Below, one piece after another: positions 44,720 to 52,913 of a stretch of 52,913 bases of DNA. A program made the translations under genes and the position numbers. Below the pieces are notes generated by a model. It saw nothing but the letters and a program-made list of their open reading frames with translations. It did no database searches and had not been told where the DNA came from. This DNA is from an uncultured Bacteroidales bacterium (lineage in GTDB: Bacteria; Bacteroidota; Bacteroidia; Bacteroidales; UBA932): contig CALUTW010000014.1 in NCBI GenBank assembly GCA_944323805.1, positions 1 through 52,913 of the forward strand, read 5' to 3'. The stretch's first letter is position 1. Every line of letters starts with the position of its first letter.

Positions 44720-47700
44720 ATGAAGATTCCCGCCATTTTCAGGAGCGCAGCAGTCCTTGCCGCAGCGATGTCTGCAATATGCTGCAACAGGGATTATCAG
44801 GAACCGTCTGCAGAATTTTCACAATGGATAGAGGCATATACCGGGGGTATCATCGAGGAAGGTTCGACCATAAAGGTCGTCCTGACCTGCGATGCCGCCG
44901 ACAATCTCGGGACGGATCCGGGGAAAGCCTTCTCATTCTCCCCTGATATCAGGGGGAATGTCAGGATTTCTGACAGGAAGACTGTGGAATTCATCCCGGA
45001 TGATGGTGCTCTGAAGCCCGGCACATGCTATAAGGCCTCTTTCAGACTCTCTGATTTTGCCGACGGCACCGGGCCGGGATGCGATATCTTCAGGTTCTCT
45101 TTCAGGACAGTGGAACGTACTGCTGAACTGGATATTGAAGGGGTCAGGATAACAGCGGAAAATCCGCTGGAAGCCGTCATTCTCGGGAGGGCCGTTTTCA
45201 GCACGGCCACCGATGCAGGGACAGTGAAAGAGATGCTGTCATGCAGGCTGCCTGGGCAGGACCCCCAGGTCTCGGTCTCCGGGACGGGAAGCGGAACTTC
45301 CTTCCAGTTCAGGATAACAGGCATAAGACGACAGGTAAAAGACACCGAAGCCGGAATAGTATTTGACGGGGAGGCCGGAGGATTCCGGACTACGGATGAA
45401 CCTGCAGCCATGATTCCCGGGACAGAAGAACTCTTTGACGTGACGGATGCCAGGGCAGTATACGGGGACTCTCCATATATTGACCTGTGGTTTTCACACC
45501 CTCTGGACGAGAGCATGGACACAGACGGCCTGATTGAACTTGAGAATGCCGGAAGGACATATGTCAGGCTGCAGGACAACAATGCCAGGGTATTCTTTGA
45601 AAAGGCCGGAGAGGACGGGATAAGACTCAGGGTTGACCCTGCATTAAAAAGTACGGACGGACTCAGACTGGGCACGGAATATTCCCGCACCTTCAAGAAC
45701 GATGAACCCAAGCCGGCAGTACAGCTGCTCCTGACCGGCAACATACTGCCTGACGCATCAGACCTCATACTTCCATTCAAGGCTGTAAACCTGTACGCCG
45801 TGGACCTGTCTGTCATCAGGATCTATGAAGACAATGTCCTGTCCTTCCTTCAGGAAAACGACATGGATGGAGACAGCGGGCTGCGAAGAGCAGGGAGGCT
45901 TGTTGCAAGGAAGACCATAAGGCTTGACACGGACCCGGGCAGGAATCTGCACGAATGGCAGGATTTTGCCGTGGACATCTCCGGACTTTTCCGGAAAGAG
46001 CCGGGGGCAATATACCGGATACGCATCTCGTTCCGGCAGGAATACTCCCTTTACGGCAATCCTGACGGAAGCGGCAACATGCATGACAGAGGGCTCGTGA
46101 CAATAGGACAGGACGGGGTAACTGAAGAGGACGAGACTGTCTGGGACACACCTTATTCTTATTATTATGAAAGTTTCTATTCCGACGGATATGTCTGGAA
46201 AGAACGTGACAATCCTCTGCATCCCACTTATTACATGCTGGCAAACCGCTTCCCCGTATGCAACCTGATGTCGACCGGGATAGGGATAATCGCAAAATCC
46301 TCGGGAGACGGGCGACTGTGGATAGCGGTCAACGACATCCTGTCCGCAAAGCCATTGAAGGATGCCGACGTGACAGTCTACAATTACCAGCTCCGGACTG
46401 TCGGCAAGGCGAAGACCGATGCAAACGGGTTTGCTGAAATCAGGACTGAAGGCAAGGCTTTCGCCGTAACCGCATCATATGACGGGGAGACGACATACCT
46501 TAAGGTCAACGACGGCTCTGAAATACCGCTGAGCCGCTTCGACACCGGAGGAATCAGGACAGAAAACGGAATCAAGGCATTCATCTATGGAGAACGGGGC
46601 GTATGGAGGCCGGGAGACACCCTGCATGTCACGATGATTGTTGAAGACAGGGACAATCCCCTGCCGGATTCGCACCCTGTGACAATGGAACTCTACACCC
46701 CACAGGGGCAGTTCCATACAAGACAGACTGATACGGAAGGTGTGGACGGATTCCATATTTTCCACATTGAAACCTCCCCGGATGACCCGACAGGTACATG
46801 GAATGCATATTTCAAGCTCGGAGGAAGCACTTTCCACAAGGCGCTGATGATTGAAAGCGTCAAGCCGAACAGGCTGAAGATAGACCTGAGGACAGACAGG
46901 GAGATCCTGGCGGGTGGAGAAGACGCAAGATTCGACCTGTCTGCCTCGTGGCTTACAGGACCTGCCGCAGCTGGCCTGGACTGCAAGGTGGAGATGAGCC
47001 TGACTCCTGCCGGAAAGACATTCCCGCAATATGAAGGCTATACGTTCTCCGACCCGACATCCTCATTCTCAGGCACTGAGACGATGCTGTTCGACAAGAC
47101 TCTCGACAACAGAGGGAGACTCTCATCCACCGTCAGGATGCCGTCCCTTTCAAAGGCGCCGGGGATGCTGCAGGCCAGGCTGATATCAAGAGTGGCCGAA
47201 TCCGGAGGAGACGAGAGCATAACATCCAGGACAATGCTGTTCTCCCCATACGATGCCTATGTCGGAATAAAGCTCCCTTCATCTGAGGACGGATATATCG
47301 AGACTGATACCACACATCGTTTCCATGTCGTCGTTACCGGGGCTGACGGGAAGCCGCTGAAAGGACGGCGGCTGGAATACAAGATATTCAGGCTGGACTG
47401 GAGCTGGTGGTGGGAAAGCCGGGCCGAGGAACTGGATTCATATGTAAACGGGACAGCGGCCGAGCCATACAGCTCCGGGACACTGGTGTCATCTGAAAAT
47501 GAATGTGAAATCCCGTTCAGGCTTGATTATCCGGAGTGGGGAAGGTTCCTTGTGTATGTAAGGGACTTGTCCGGGGGACATGCAACCGGAGGCATAATAA
47601 TGGTGGACTGGCCGGCGTACAGGGGGAGGTCCGACAAGAAGGACCCGGATGCCCTGAGTGTCCTGACATTCTCGACCGACCGGAAAGAGTATGTACCCGG

Positions 47701-50245
47701 AGAGACAGCCACAGTCTTCGTCCCGGCCACGGAAGACGGGATGGCTCTCGTGTCCCTTGAAAACGGCAGCCGCGTCATCAGCCGCAACTGGGTCAGGACA
47801 TCAGGAGAGAAGGATACGCCGTTCAGGTTTACCGTGACCGAGGAGATGGCTCCTAATATCTACGTGCACATCTCGCTCCTGCAGAAGCACGGCAGAACGT
47901 CCAACGACCTTCCTGTAAGGCTGTACGGCGTGCAGCCGATATCCGTCACGGACAAGGAATCACGTCTGCAGCCTGAGATATCCATGCCGGAGAGCATACG
48001 ACCTCTGGAGGAATTCACGATACGGGTAAGCGAGAAGAACGGCAGGGACATGACATACACCCTCGCAATAGTGGATGAAGGGCTACTTGACCTGACGGCA
48101 TTCCGGACTCCGGATCCATGGTCTTCCATGTATGCCCGGGAGGCTCTCGGCGTAAAGACATGGGATATGTATGATGATGTCATAGGGGCTTTCGGAGGCA
48201 GGTTTGCCGCCATATCCGCAATAGGCGGAGACCAGACCATCAACAAGGAGTCGAAGATAGACAACCGGTTCAATGCCGTCGTGAAATTCCTGGGACCGTT
48301 TACGCTCTCCGGAAAATCCGATGTGCACAGGATTACCCTCCCTATGTATGTCGGCTCTGTACGTGTAATGCTGGTTGCAGGGAAAAACGGCGCATATGGC
48401 AACGCCGAAAAGACCGTGCCGGTAAAAACACCGCTGATGGTGCTTTCCACATTACCGAGGACACTGTCCTGCGGAGATGAAATCGTACTGCCAGTAAACG
48501 TGTTCGCCATGGAAGACGGTATCGAAAACGTATCTGTTTCCGTACGGACCGAAGGCCCGGTAAGGCTTGTCGGGCCAGACGAGACGACACTGGCATTCGA
48601 TACAGCCGGAGACAGGCTTGTACGCTTCAGGCTGGCGGCCACATCGGACTCCGGTACTGCAGGCATCACGGTAACGGCTACAGGAGGAGGATACACCGCA
48701 CAGGAGACCGTCTCCGTCCCTGTCCGCAATCCAAATCCGGTCATTACCTCCACCATGACGGCAATGGTCAATCCAGGAGAACACCATACGTTTGAATGGA
48801 CTCCTTCCGGTGCATCATACAGGGCCGGGATAGGACTCACGGGATTCCCGTCAATCGATTTCAATTCATGCTTCCGCTTTGCAAATGAATACAGGCACGA
48901 CTGTACGGAACAGCTTGCCGCAAGGGGGCTGACCCTGCTGGCCGTCTCCGGACTGGTTTCGGAAGACAATGCGGCAAAGGCCGCAGATCTCATACCGTCA
49001 CTGCTGACAGAGCTTTATGGCAGGCAGCTTCCTGACGGAGGATTTGCATACTGGCCTGGCAGAGCCGAGGCAAATGAATGGGCGACTTCAATGGCAGGAC
49101 ATTTCATGACACTGGCTTCCGAGAGGGGATATGATGTCAGCAGCGGAGTGTATGCGGCATGGAAGAATTTCCAGAGACAATGCGCAAGGAACTGGAGACA
49201 ATCCAGGGAAAACGACCTGTCGGACCTGGTGCAGGCATACAGGCTGTACACACTTGCATTGTCCGGTGCAGCCGAGACGGGGGCAATGAACAGGATGAGG
49301 GAGGCAGAAGGGTTGTCCCTCCAGGCCAAATGGAGGCTTGCGGCATGCTATGCCATATCAGGGAAAAAGAATATCGCCTCCGATATGGTGCAGAGCCTTA
49401 AGACAGATGTCAGCGACTACTCCGTATCCAATGTCACGTACGGCACTCCTCTCAGGGACAAGGCGATGATTCTGGAGACACTGATACTTACAGATGACAT
49501 TTCCGGGGCAATCGGTCTTGCCGGCGATGTAGCCGAAGAATTTACCGGCACCGGCAGGTACACCACACAGTCCACAGCCTTTACCGCCATCGCAATGGGA
49601 AGACTGGCCAGGACCCTCAATACCGGGGCAGTCGAAGCGGACATAGTCCAGGACAGGAAAGAGACTGTCCGGATCCGGAAAGCGGCGTCTGCGGCTACGG
49701 CACCACTGGACGGCAAAGCCGGCTCGGCAACAGTAAAGAACCTGTCCGACGGACCTCTGTACGCTGCTGTCAGCCTGTCAGGACAGCCGGACAGCGGAGC
49801 CTCCGTCCCTGCATCCTCATCAGGGATTGAAGTGAACATCTCATGGACTGACCTTGACGGCAATCCGATACGGAAAGAGAAAATACGGCAAGGCACTGAT
49901 TTCCTTGCGGCAGTTTCAGTATCCGACATAACCGGGACGGACAACCTGACCGGCCTTGCCCTCACATTCACAGTTCCTTCCGGATGGGAGATTTTCAACG
50001 ACAGGTTCATAGGCGGAGGCAGTGAAGACATGCCGGACGGGAACGCATACTCATACATGGACATAAGAGACGACATGGTATGCATCTATTTCGACCTGCC
50101 TAAAGGCACAAGGAAGAAATTCCGCATCCGGCTCCGCGCTGCATATGAAGGTTCGTTCATACTGCCTGCAGTGACGTGCGAAGCAATGTACGACCCTTCT
50201 GTAAATGCATCGACGGCCTCCGGCAAAGTCTCTGTAACCGACTGA
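44720..50245 (+). CDS. Bacterial alpha-2-macroglobulin lipoprotein with thioester motif
   Basis: An 1841-residue protein. The leader ends at AICC (Cys21 or 22), so it is lipid-anchored. Macroglobulin-type beta-sandwich domains follow; the region about 600-720 (GERGVWRPGDTLHVTMIVED) is the conserved MG core. The thioester motif CTEQ is at 1395-1398 inside an alpha/alpha toroid-like segment (FANEYRHDCTEQLAARGL). Bacterial alpha-2-macroglobulins trap proteases that reach the periplasm. The next gene, 11 nt downstream, encodes PBP1C, the same pairing as yfhM-pbpC in E. coli, suggesting a joint envelope-defence and repair role. Confidence 0.93.
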   Translation: MKIPAIFRSAAVLAAAMSAICCNRDYQEPSAEFSQWIEAYTGGIIEEGSTIKVVLTCDAADNLGTDPGKAFSFSPDIRGNVRISDRKTVEFIPDDGALKPGTCYKASFRLSDFADGTGPGCDIFRFSFRTVERTAELDIEGVRITAENPLEAVILGRAVFSTATDAGTVKEMLSCRLPGQDPQVSVSGTGSGTSFQFRITGIRRQVKDTEAGIVFDGEAGGFRTTDEPAAMIPGTEELFDVTDARAVYGDSPYIDLWFSHPLDESMDTDGLIELENAGRTYVRLQDNNARVFFEKAGEDGIRLRVDPALKSTDGLRLGTEYSRTFKNDEPKPAVQLLLTGNILPDASDLILPFKAVNLYAVDLSVIRIYEDNVLSFLQENDMDGDSGLRRAGRLVARKTIRLDTDPGRNLHEWQDFAVDISGLFRKEPGAIYRIRISFRQEYSLYGNPDGSGNMHDRGLVTIGQDGVTEEDETVWDTPYSYYYESFYSDGYVWKERDNPLHPTYYMLANRFPVCNLMSTGIGIIAKSSGDGRLWIAVNDILSAKPLKDADVTVYNYQLRTVGKAKTDANGFAEIRTEGKAFAVTASYDGETTYLKVNDGSEIPLSRFDTGGIRTENGIKAFIYGERGVWRPGDTLHVTMIVEDRDNPLPDSHPVTMELYTPQGQFHTRQTDTEGVDGFHIFHIETSPDDPTGTWNAYFKLGGSTFHKALMIESVKPNRLKIDLRTDREILAGGEDARFDLSASWLTGPAAAGLDCKVEMSLTPAGKTFPQYEGYTFSDPTSSFSGTETMLFDKTLDNRGRLSSTVRMPSLSKAPGMLQARLISRVAESGGDESITSRTMLFSPYDAYVGIKLPSSEDGYIETDTTHRFHVVVTGADGKPLKGRRLEYKIFRLDWSWWWESRAEELDSYVNGTAAEPYSSGTLVSSENECEIPFRLDYPEWGRFLVYVRDLSGGHATGGIIMVDWPAYRGRSDKKDPDALSVLTFSTDRKEYVPGETATVFVPATEDGMALVSLENGSRVISRNWVRTSGEKDTPFRFTVTEEMAPNIYVHISLLQKHGRTSNDLPVRLYGVQPISVTDKESRLQPEISMPESIRPLEEFTIRVSEKNGRDMTYTLAIVDEGLLDLTAFRTPDPWSSMYAREALGVKTWDMYDDVIGAFGGRFAAISAIGGDQTINKESKIDNRFNAVVKFLGPFTLSGKSDVHRITLPMYVGSVRVMLVAGKNGAYGNAEKTVPVKTPLMVLSTLPRTLSCGDEIVLPVNVFAMEDGIENVSVSVRTEGPVRLVGPDETTLAFDTAGDRLVRFRLAATSDSGTAGITVTATGGGYTAQETVSVPVRNPNPVITSTMTAMVNPGEHHTFEWTPSGASYRAGIGLTGFPSIDFNSCFRFANEYRHDCTEQLAARGLTLLAVSGLVSEDNAAKAADLIPSLLTELYGRQLPDGGFAYWPGRAEANEWATSMAGHFMTLASERGYDVSSGVYAAWKNFQRQCARNWRQSRENDLSDLVQAYRLYTLALSGAAETGAMNRMREAEGLSLQAKWRLAACYAISGKKNIASDMVQSLKTDVSDYSVSNVTYGTPLRDKAMILETLILTDDISGAIGLAGDVAEEFTGTGRYTTQSTAFTAIAMGRLARTLNTGAVEADIVQDRKETVRIRKAASAATAPLDGKAGSATVKNLSDGPLYAAVSLSGQPDSGASVPASSSGIEVNISWTDLDGNPIRKEKIRQGTDFLAAVSVSDITGTDNLTGLALTFTVPSGWEIFNDRFIGGGSEDMPDGNAYSYMDIRDDMVCIYFDLPKGTRKKFRIRLRAAYEGSFILPAVTCEAMYDPSVNASTASGKVSVTD

Positions 50246-50256
50246 TACTTTCTCCC

Positions 50257-52572
50257 ATGATGCGGCTCCGGAGAAAGAGAACGGCAATAGCCTGCAGCAT
50301 AATCCTTGCTGCAGGCCTGATATGCTATGCATTCTGCCTTCCCCGGGACCTGTTCAGGGACACATGCTATTCCCACGTGATGCGCGACCGCAACGGTTCG
50401 CTTCTCGGGGCCACCATCGCAGATGACGGACAATGGAGATTCCCTCCGTCCGATTCCGTCCCGGAGAAATTTGCCGATGCAATAACCGGATTTGAAGACA
50501 AGTGGTTCAGGGTCCATCCGGGGGTAAATCCGGTCTCTCTTGTAAAGGCGGCATGGAGAAATGTCCGTGAAGGAGAGGTCGTCAGCGGCGGCAGCACCAT
50601 CACGATGCAGGTAATCAGGCTGTCAAGGCAGAAAGAGAGGACCGTCCGGCAGAAAATAATAGAATGCATACTTGCAACCCGGCTGGAACTGAGATGCAGT
50701 AAAGACGAAATCATGGCATTGTATGCGGCACACGCCCCTTTCGGAGGAAACGTCGTCGGACTTGAGGCTGCCGCATGGAGATATTTCGGCAAACCGTCAT
50801 CAGAACTGTCCTGGGGAGAGGCGGCCACTCTCGCGGTCCTGCCGAACTCCCCGGCAATGATACATCCCGGCAAAAACCGCAGCTTGCTTAAACAGAAGCG
50901 AGACAGGCTGCTGACAAGACTTGCGGACATGGGGAAAATCGATGCCGTCACACTTGAACTGAGTCTTTCCGAACCGCTGCCGGACAAGCCGCTGCCACTG
51001 CCTCAGCATGCCCCGCACCTGATGTCGGCGAAATGCAGCAGGACAACCATCGACATCAGCCTGCAGAAACGCGCCGAGGCCATCCTTGAACGCTGGCATC
51101 CGACCTTTTCCCGCAAGGGCATCCATGACCTTGCGGCCGTAATCATAGATGTACAGTCCGGCAATGTCCTGGCATACTGCGGCAATACAGGATACGGTTC
51201 CGGCAGAGAAGGCTGCTGCGTAGACATACTCCAGTCCCCACGCAGCACCGGCAGCATCCTGAAGCCGTTCCTGTATTGTGCCGCCCTCCAGGACGGACAG
51301 ATACTGCCACGGACACTGCTTCCAGACATACCGGTCAATATCAACGGCTTTTCTCCACAGAACTATGACATGCAGTTCTATGGTGCAGTCCCTGCCGCAG
51401 AAGCCCTGTCAAGGTCATTGAATGTCCCGGCCGTACATCTGCTCCGCAGCTACGGAGTACCCAGGTTCAAGGAACTGCTCGAAAACGCAGGAATGACCAC
51501 ATTGGACAGGCAGGCAGAAGAATACGGCCTGTCCCTGATTCTCGGAGGTGCGGAAGGCCGGCTGTACGAAATCACGGCAATATATGCTCGGCTTGCATCG
51601 TTCCTCCAGTACGGACATGTCCCGGAAATCTCATTCTGCCAGGATGCCAGCGCCGCAGATGCTGACAGTAAAGCCCTCCATGAGCCTGCACGGGACAGCA
51701 GCTTCCCTTTCGGAGACCCGGATGCGATATGGTGGACTTTCGATGCCCTGAAAGAAGTGAACCGCCCGGACGAGATGGACTGGAGGCAGATATCCTCAAT
51801 CAGGAAAATTGCATGGAAAACAGGGACAAGCTACGGATTCCGTGACGCATGGGCCATCGGTGTCACTCCGGAATACGCAATCGGCGTATGGGCAGGGAAT
51901 GCTGACGGGGAGGGGGTTCCAGGCCTGTCCGGGGCAACGGCTGCCGGCCCGGTAATGTTCGACCTTTTCAACATGATGCCGGCTACCGGATGGTTCAGGG
52001 AACCCGTATATGGAGAATACGTCGAAGCCGAGGTATGCAGCCTTTCTGGCCACCTCAAAGGTCAATACTGCGACACGGCGGACACCCTTTATCTTCCAAA
52101 GAATTCCCTCCGGAGTATCCCGTGCCCATATCATTTGCCGGCATACGTCTCTGCAGACGGAAGCTGCAGGACATCAGCATCGGATGCCGGTGCGCGGCAG
52201 TGCAGCATTTTTCATCTGCCCCCGGCCATGGAATGGTACTACCGGCGGCATCATCCGGAATATGTCCCGCTCCTGCCAGGCGGATCGGGCACAGCATACG
52301 GGAATGCATCGGTGCCGATGGAATTCATCTATCCCGAGTCAGGCAGCACAATCACTATCCCGCTCCAGCTCAGCGGCCGTCGCAAAGGCATAGTCTGCAG
52401 CCTCGCCCACAGCGATGACAACGCCACGGTATACTGGCATCTGGACAACAGTTACATCGGAGAAACAAGATATCTGCATCAGATGACACTCTCCCCGGCG
52501 CCCGGAGATCACATCATCACTGTCACGGACTCCGAAGGCAATACACTCTCGACCCGCATAACGGTCAAATGA
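50257..52572 (+). CDS. pbpC: Penicillin-binding protein 1C
   Basis: A 771-residue class A enzyme; the ATG at 50257 gives MMRLRRKRT and a single N-terminal anchor, whereas the longer frame overlaps the upstream gene. The glycosyltransferase domain (about 50-220) has FEDKWFRVHPGVNP and SGGSTITMQ. The transpeptidase has the SxxK serine in STGSILKPF, SLN in SRSLNVPAV and KTG in WKTGTSYGFRDAW. The C-terminal BiPBP_C domain (YPESGSTITIPLQ to the end) is specific for PBP1C. It polymerises and crosslinks peptidoglycan in the periplasm. Confidence 0.96.
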   Translation: MMRLRRKRTAIACSIILAAGLICYAFCLPRDLFRDTCYSHVMRDRNGSLLGATIADDGQWRFPPSDSVPEKFADAITGFEDKWFRVHPGVNPVSLVKAAWRNVREGEVVSGGSTITMQVIRLSRQKERTVRQKIIECILATRLELRCSKDEIMALYAAHAPFGGNVVGLEAAAWRYFGKPSSELSWGEAATLAVLPNSPAMIHPGKNRSLLKQKRDRLLTRLADMGKIDAVTLELSLSEPLPDKPLPLPQHAPHLMSAKCSRTTIDISLQKRAEAILERWHPTFSRKGIHDLAAVIIDVQSGNVLAYCGNTGYGSGREGCCVDILQSPRSTGSILKPFLYCAALQDGQILPRTLLPDIPVNINGFSPQNYDMQFYGAVPAAEALSRSLNVPAVHLLRSYGVPRFKELLENAGMTTLDRQAEEYGLSLILGGAEGRLYEITAIYARLASFLQYGHVPEISFCQDASAADADSKALHEPARDSSFPFGDPDAIWWTFDALKEVNRPDEMDWRQISSIRKIAWKTGTSYGFRDAWAIGVTPEYAIGVWAGNADGEGVPGLSGATAAGPVMFDLFNMMPATGWFREPVYGEYVEAEVCSLSGHLKGQYCDTADTLYLPKNSLRSIPCPYHLPAYVSADGSCRTSASDAGARQCSIFHLPPAMEWYYRRHHPEYVPLLPGGSGTAYGNASVPMEFIYPESGSTITIPLQLSGRRKGIVCSLAHSDDNATVYWHLDNSYIGETRYLHQMTLSPAPGDHIITVTDSEGNTLSTRITVK

Positions 52573-52587
52573 TGATTCAGAAAGGCA

Positions 52588-52626
52588 TAAAAAAACAGGC
52601 AGCTACAAAACTTGTAACTGCCTGTT
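52588..52626 (-). terminator. Strong terminator after tRNA-Ala
   Basis: On the minus strand, AACAGGCAGTTACAA pairs with TTGTAGCTGCCTGTT (one mismatch) around a short loop and runs into seven T residues. It lies 10 bp after the tRNA-Ala gene and ends the 16S-tRNA transcript. The same hairpin has only a short T run on the plus strand and may also serve pbpC. Confidence 0.9.
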
Positions 52627-52635
52627 TCCTGTCTG

Positions 52636-52709
52636 TGGAGGTAGACGGAGTCGAACCGACGACCCCCTGCTTGCAAAGCAGGTGCTCTAGCCAACTGAGC
52701 TATACCCCC
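52636..52709 (-). tRNA. tRNA-Ala (anticodon TGC)
   Basis: A 74-nt tRNA. GGGGGTA pairs with TACCTCC (one G-T pair), discriminator A, CCA not encoded. The anticodon loop TTTGCAA gives TGC. It is the last gene of the rRNA transcript in this window. Confidence 0.97.
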
Positions 52710-52712
52710 GAG

Positions 52713-52786
52713 TAGTCCTGAGCAGACTTGAACTGCTGACCCCTACATTATCAGTGTAGTGCTCTAACCAACTGAGCTACAGGACT
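52713..52786 (-). tRNA. tRNA-Ile (anticodon GAT)
   Basis: A 74-nt tRNA. AGTCCTG pairs with CAGGACT, discriminator A, CCA not encoded. The stem CTACA/TGTAG holds the loop CTGATAA, so the anticodon is GAT. It follows the 16S gene after about 54 bp, the usual internal tRNA order Ile-Ala. Confidence 0.97.
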
Positions 52787-52840
52787 ATATAATAATGAAA
52801 GACTCCAATAAGAGGAGCAGAGCATCACGGTCTGCCCCAA

Positions 52841-52913
<73 letters not shown>

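Noticed and set aside
47860..48993. A 377-residue frame antisense to the alpha-2-macroglobulin gene
   Set aside because: A Ser/Thr/Pro-rich shadow of a real gene without a start context or domain.
52509..52694. A 61-residue minus-strand frame at the right end
   Set aside because: It overlaps tRNA-Ala and the terminator, and has no protein features.

Overview
The window looks like chromosomal DNA from a member of the Bacteroidota, most likely Bacteroidales. The evidence is a SusC/SusD pair, many Cys-anchored lipoproteins with BACON or fimbrillin-like domains, an ATP synthase operon in the Bacteroidota order (D-C-B-E-F-H-A-G), a bS16 protein with a long Ala/Lys/Glu tail, and repeated promoters of the TTG-N19/20-TAnnTTTG type. 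Genus cannot be fixed from what is visible; Rikenellaceae-like would be a guess.

Layout. 1-669: AT-rich edge, a 3' tRNA fragment with a terminator, a GGATA microsatellite and a long imperfect palindrome; no convincing gene. 670-17794: an N-acetylglucosamine (GlcNAc) utilisation locus. The leftward arm (15746 to 670) encodes a NagP-like permease, NagA, SusC, SusD, a small PKD-like lipoprotein, a NagX-like membrane protein, two GH20 enzymes, a surface lipoprotein and a GH18 enzyme. The rightward arm encodes NagB and a LacI-type regulator. The sequence TCGAACACGG recurs at the nagP and nagB promoters and just before susC and is the likely operator. GH18 and GH20 enzymes would cut GlcNAc-containing glycans, SusCD would import fragments, NagP would take GlcNAc through the inner membrane, and NagA/NagB would send GlcNAc-6-P to fructose-6-P. 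No GlcNAc kinase is encoded here.

17838-24581: complete F-type ATP synthase operon (leftward). 24787-29649: a sensor kinase/response regulator pair divergent from a PiT phosphate transporter with a fused helical C-terminal domain. 29739-35137: a small HD (p)ppGpp-hydrolase-like protein, two surface lipoproteins, a membrane-bound TPR/HTH regulator, and tRNA-Leu(GAG). 35235-37704: a DUF2147 protein, divergent rpsP-rimM, and a DUF4465 lipoprotein.

37730-44579: one leftward operon dapE-lysC-dapB-dapA-dapD-aminotransferase-dapF, i.e. nearly the whole succinylase route to meso-diaminopimelate and lysine (only asd is missing), with an atypical aminotransferase in the DapC position. 44720-52572: a thioester alpha-2-macroglobulin lipoprotein followed by penicillin-binding protein 1C.

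52588-52913: on the minus strand, the 3' end of a 16S rRNA gene, then tRNA-Ile(GAT), tRNA-Ala(TGC) and a strong terminator, with no 23S or 5S gene after it. This apparently split rRNA operon, the shared nag operator, the two related long palindromes, and the succinylase dap operon with a non-standard DapC candidate are the most interesting observations.
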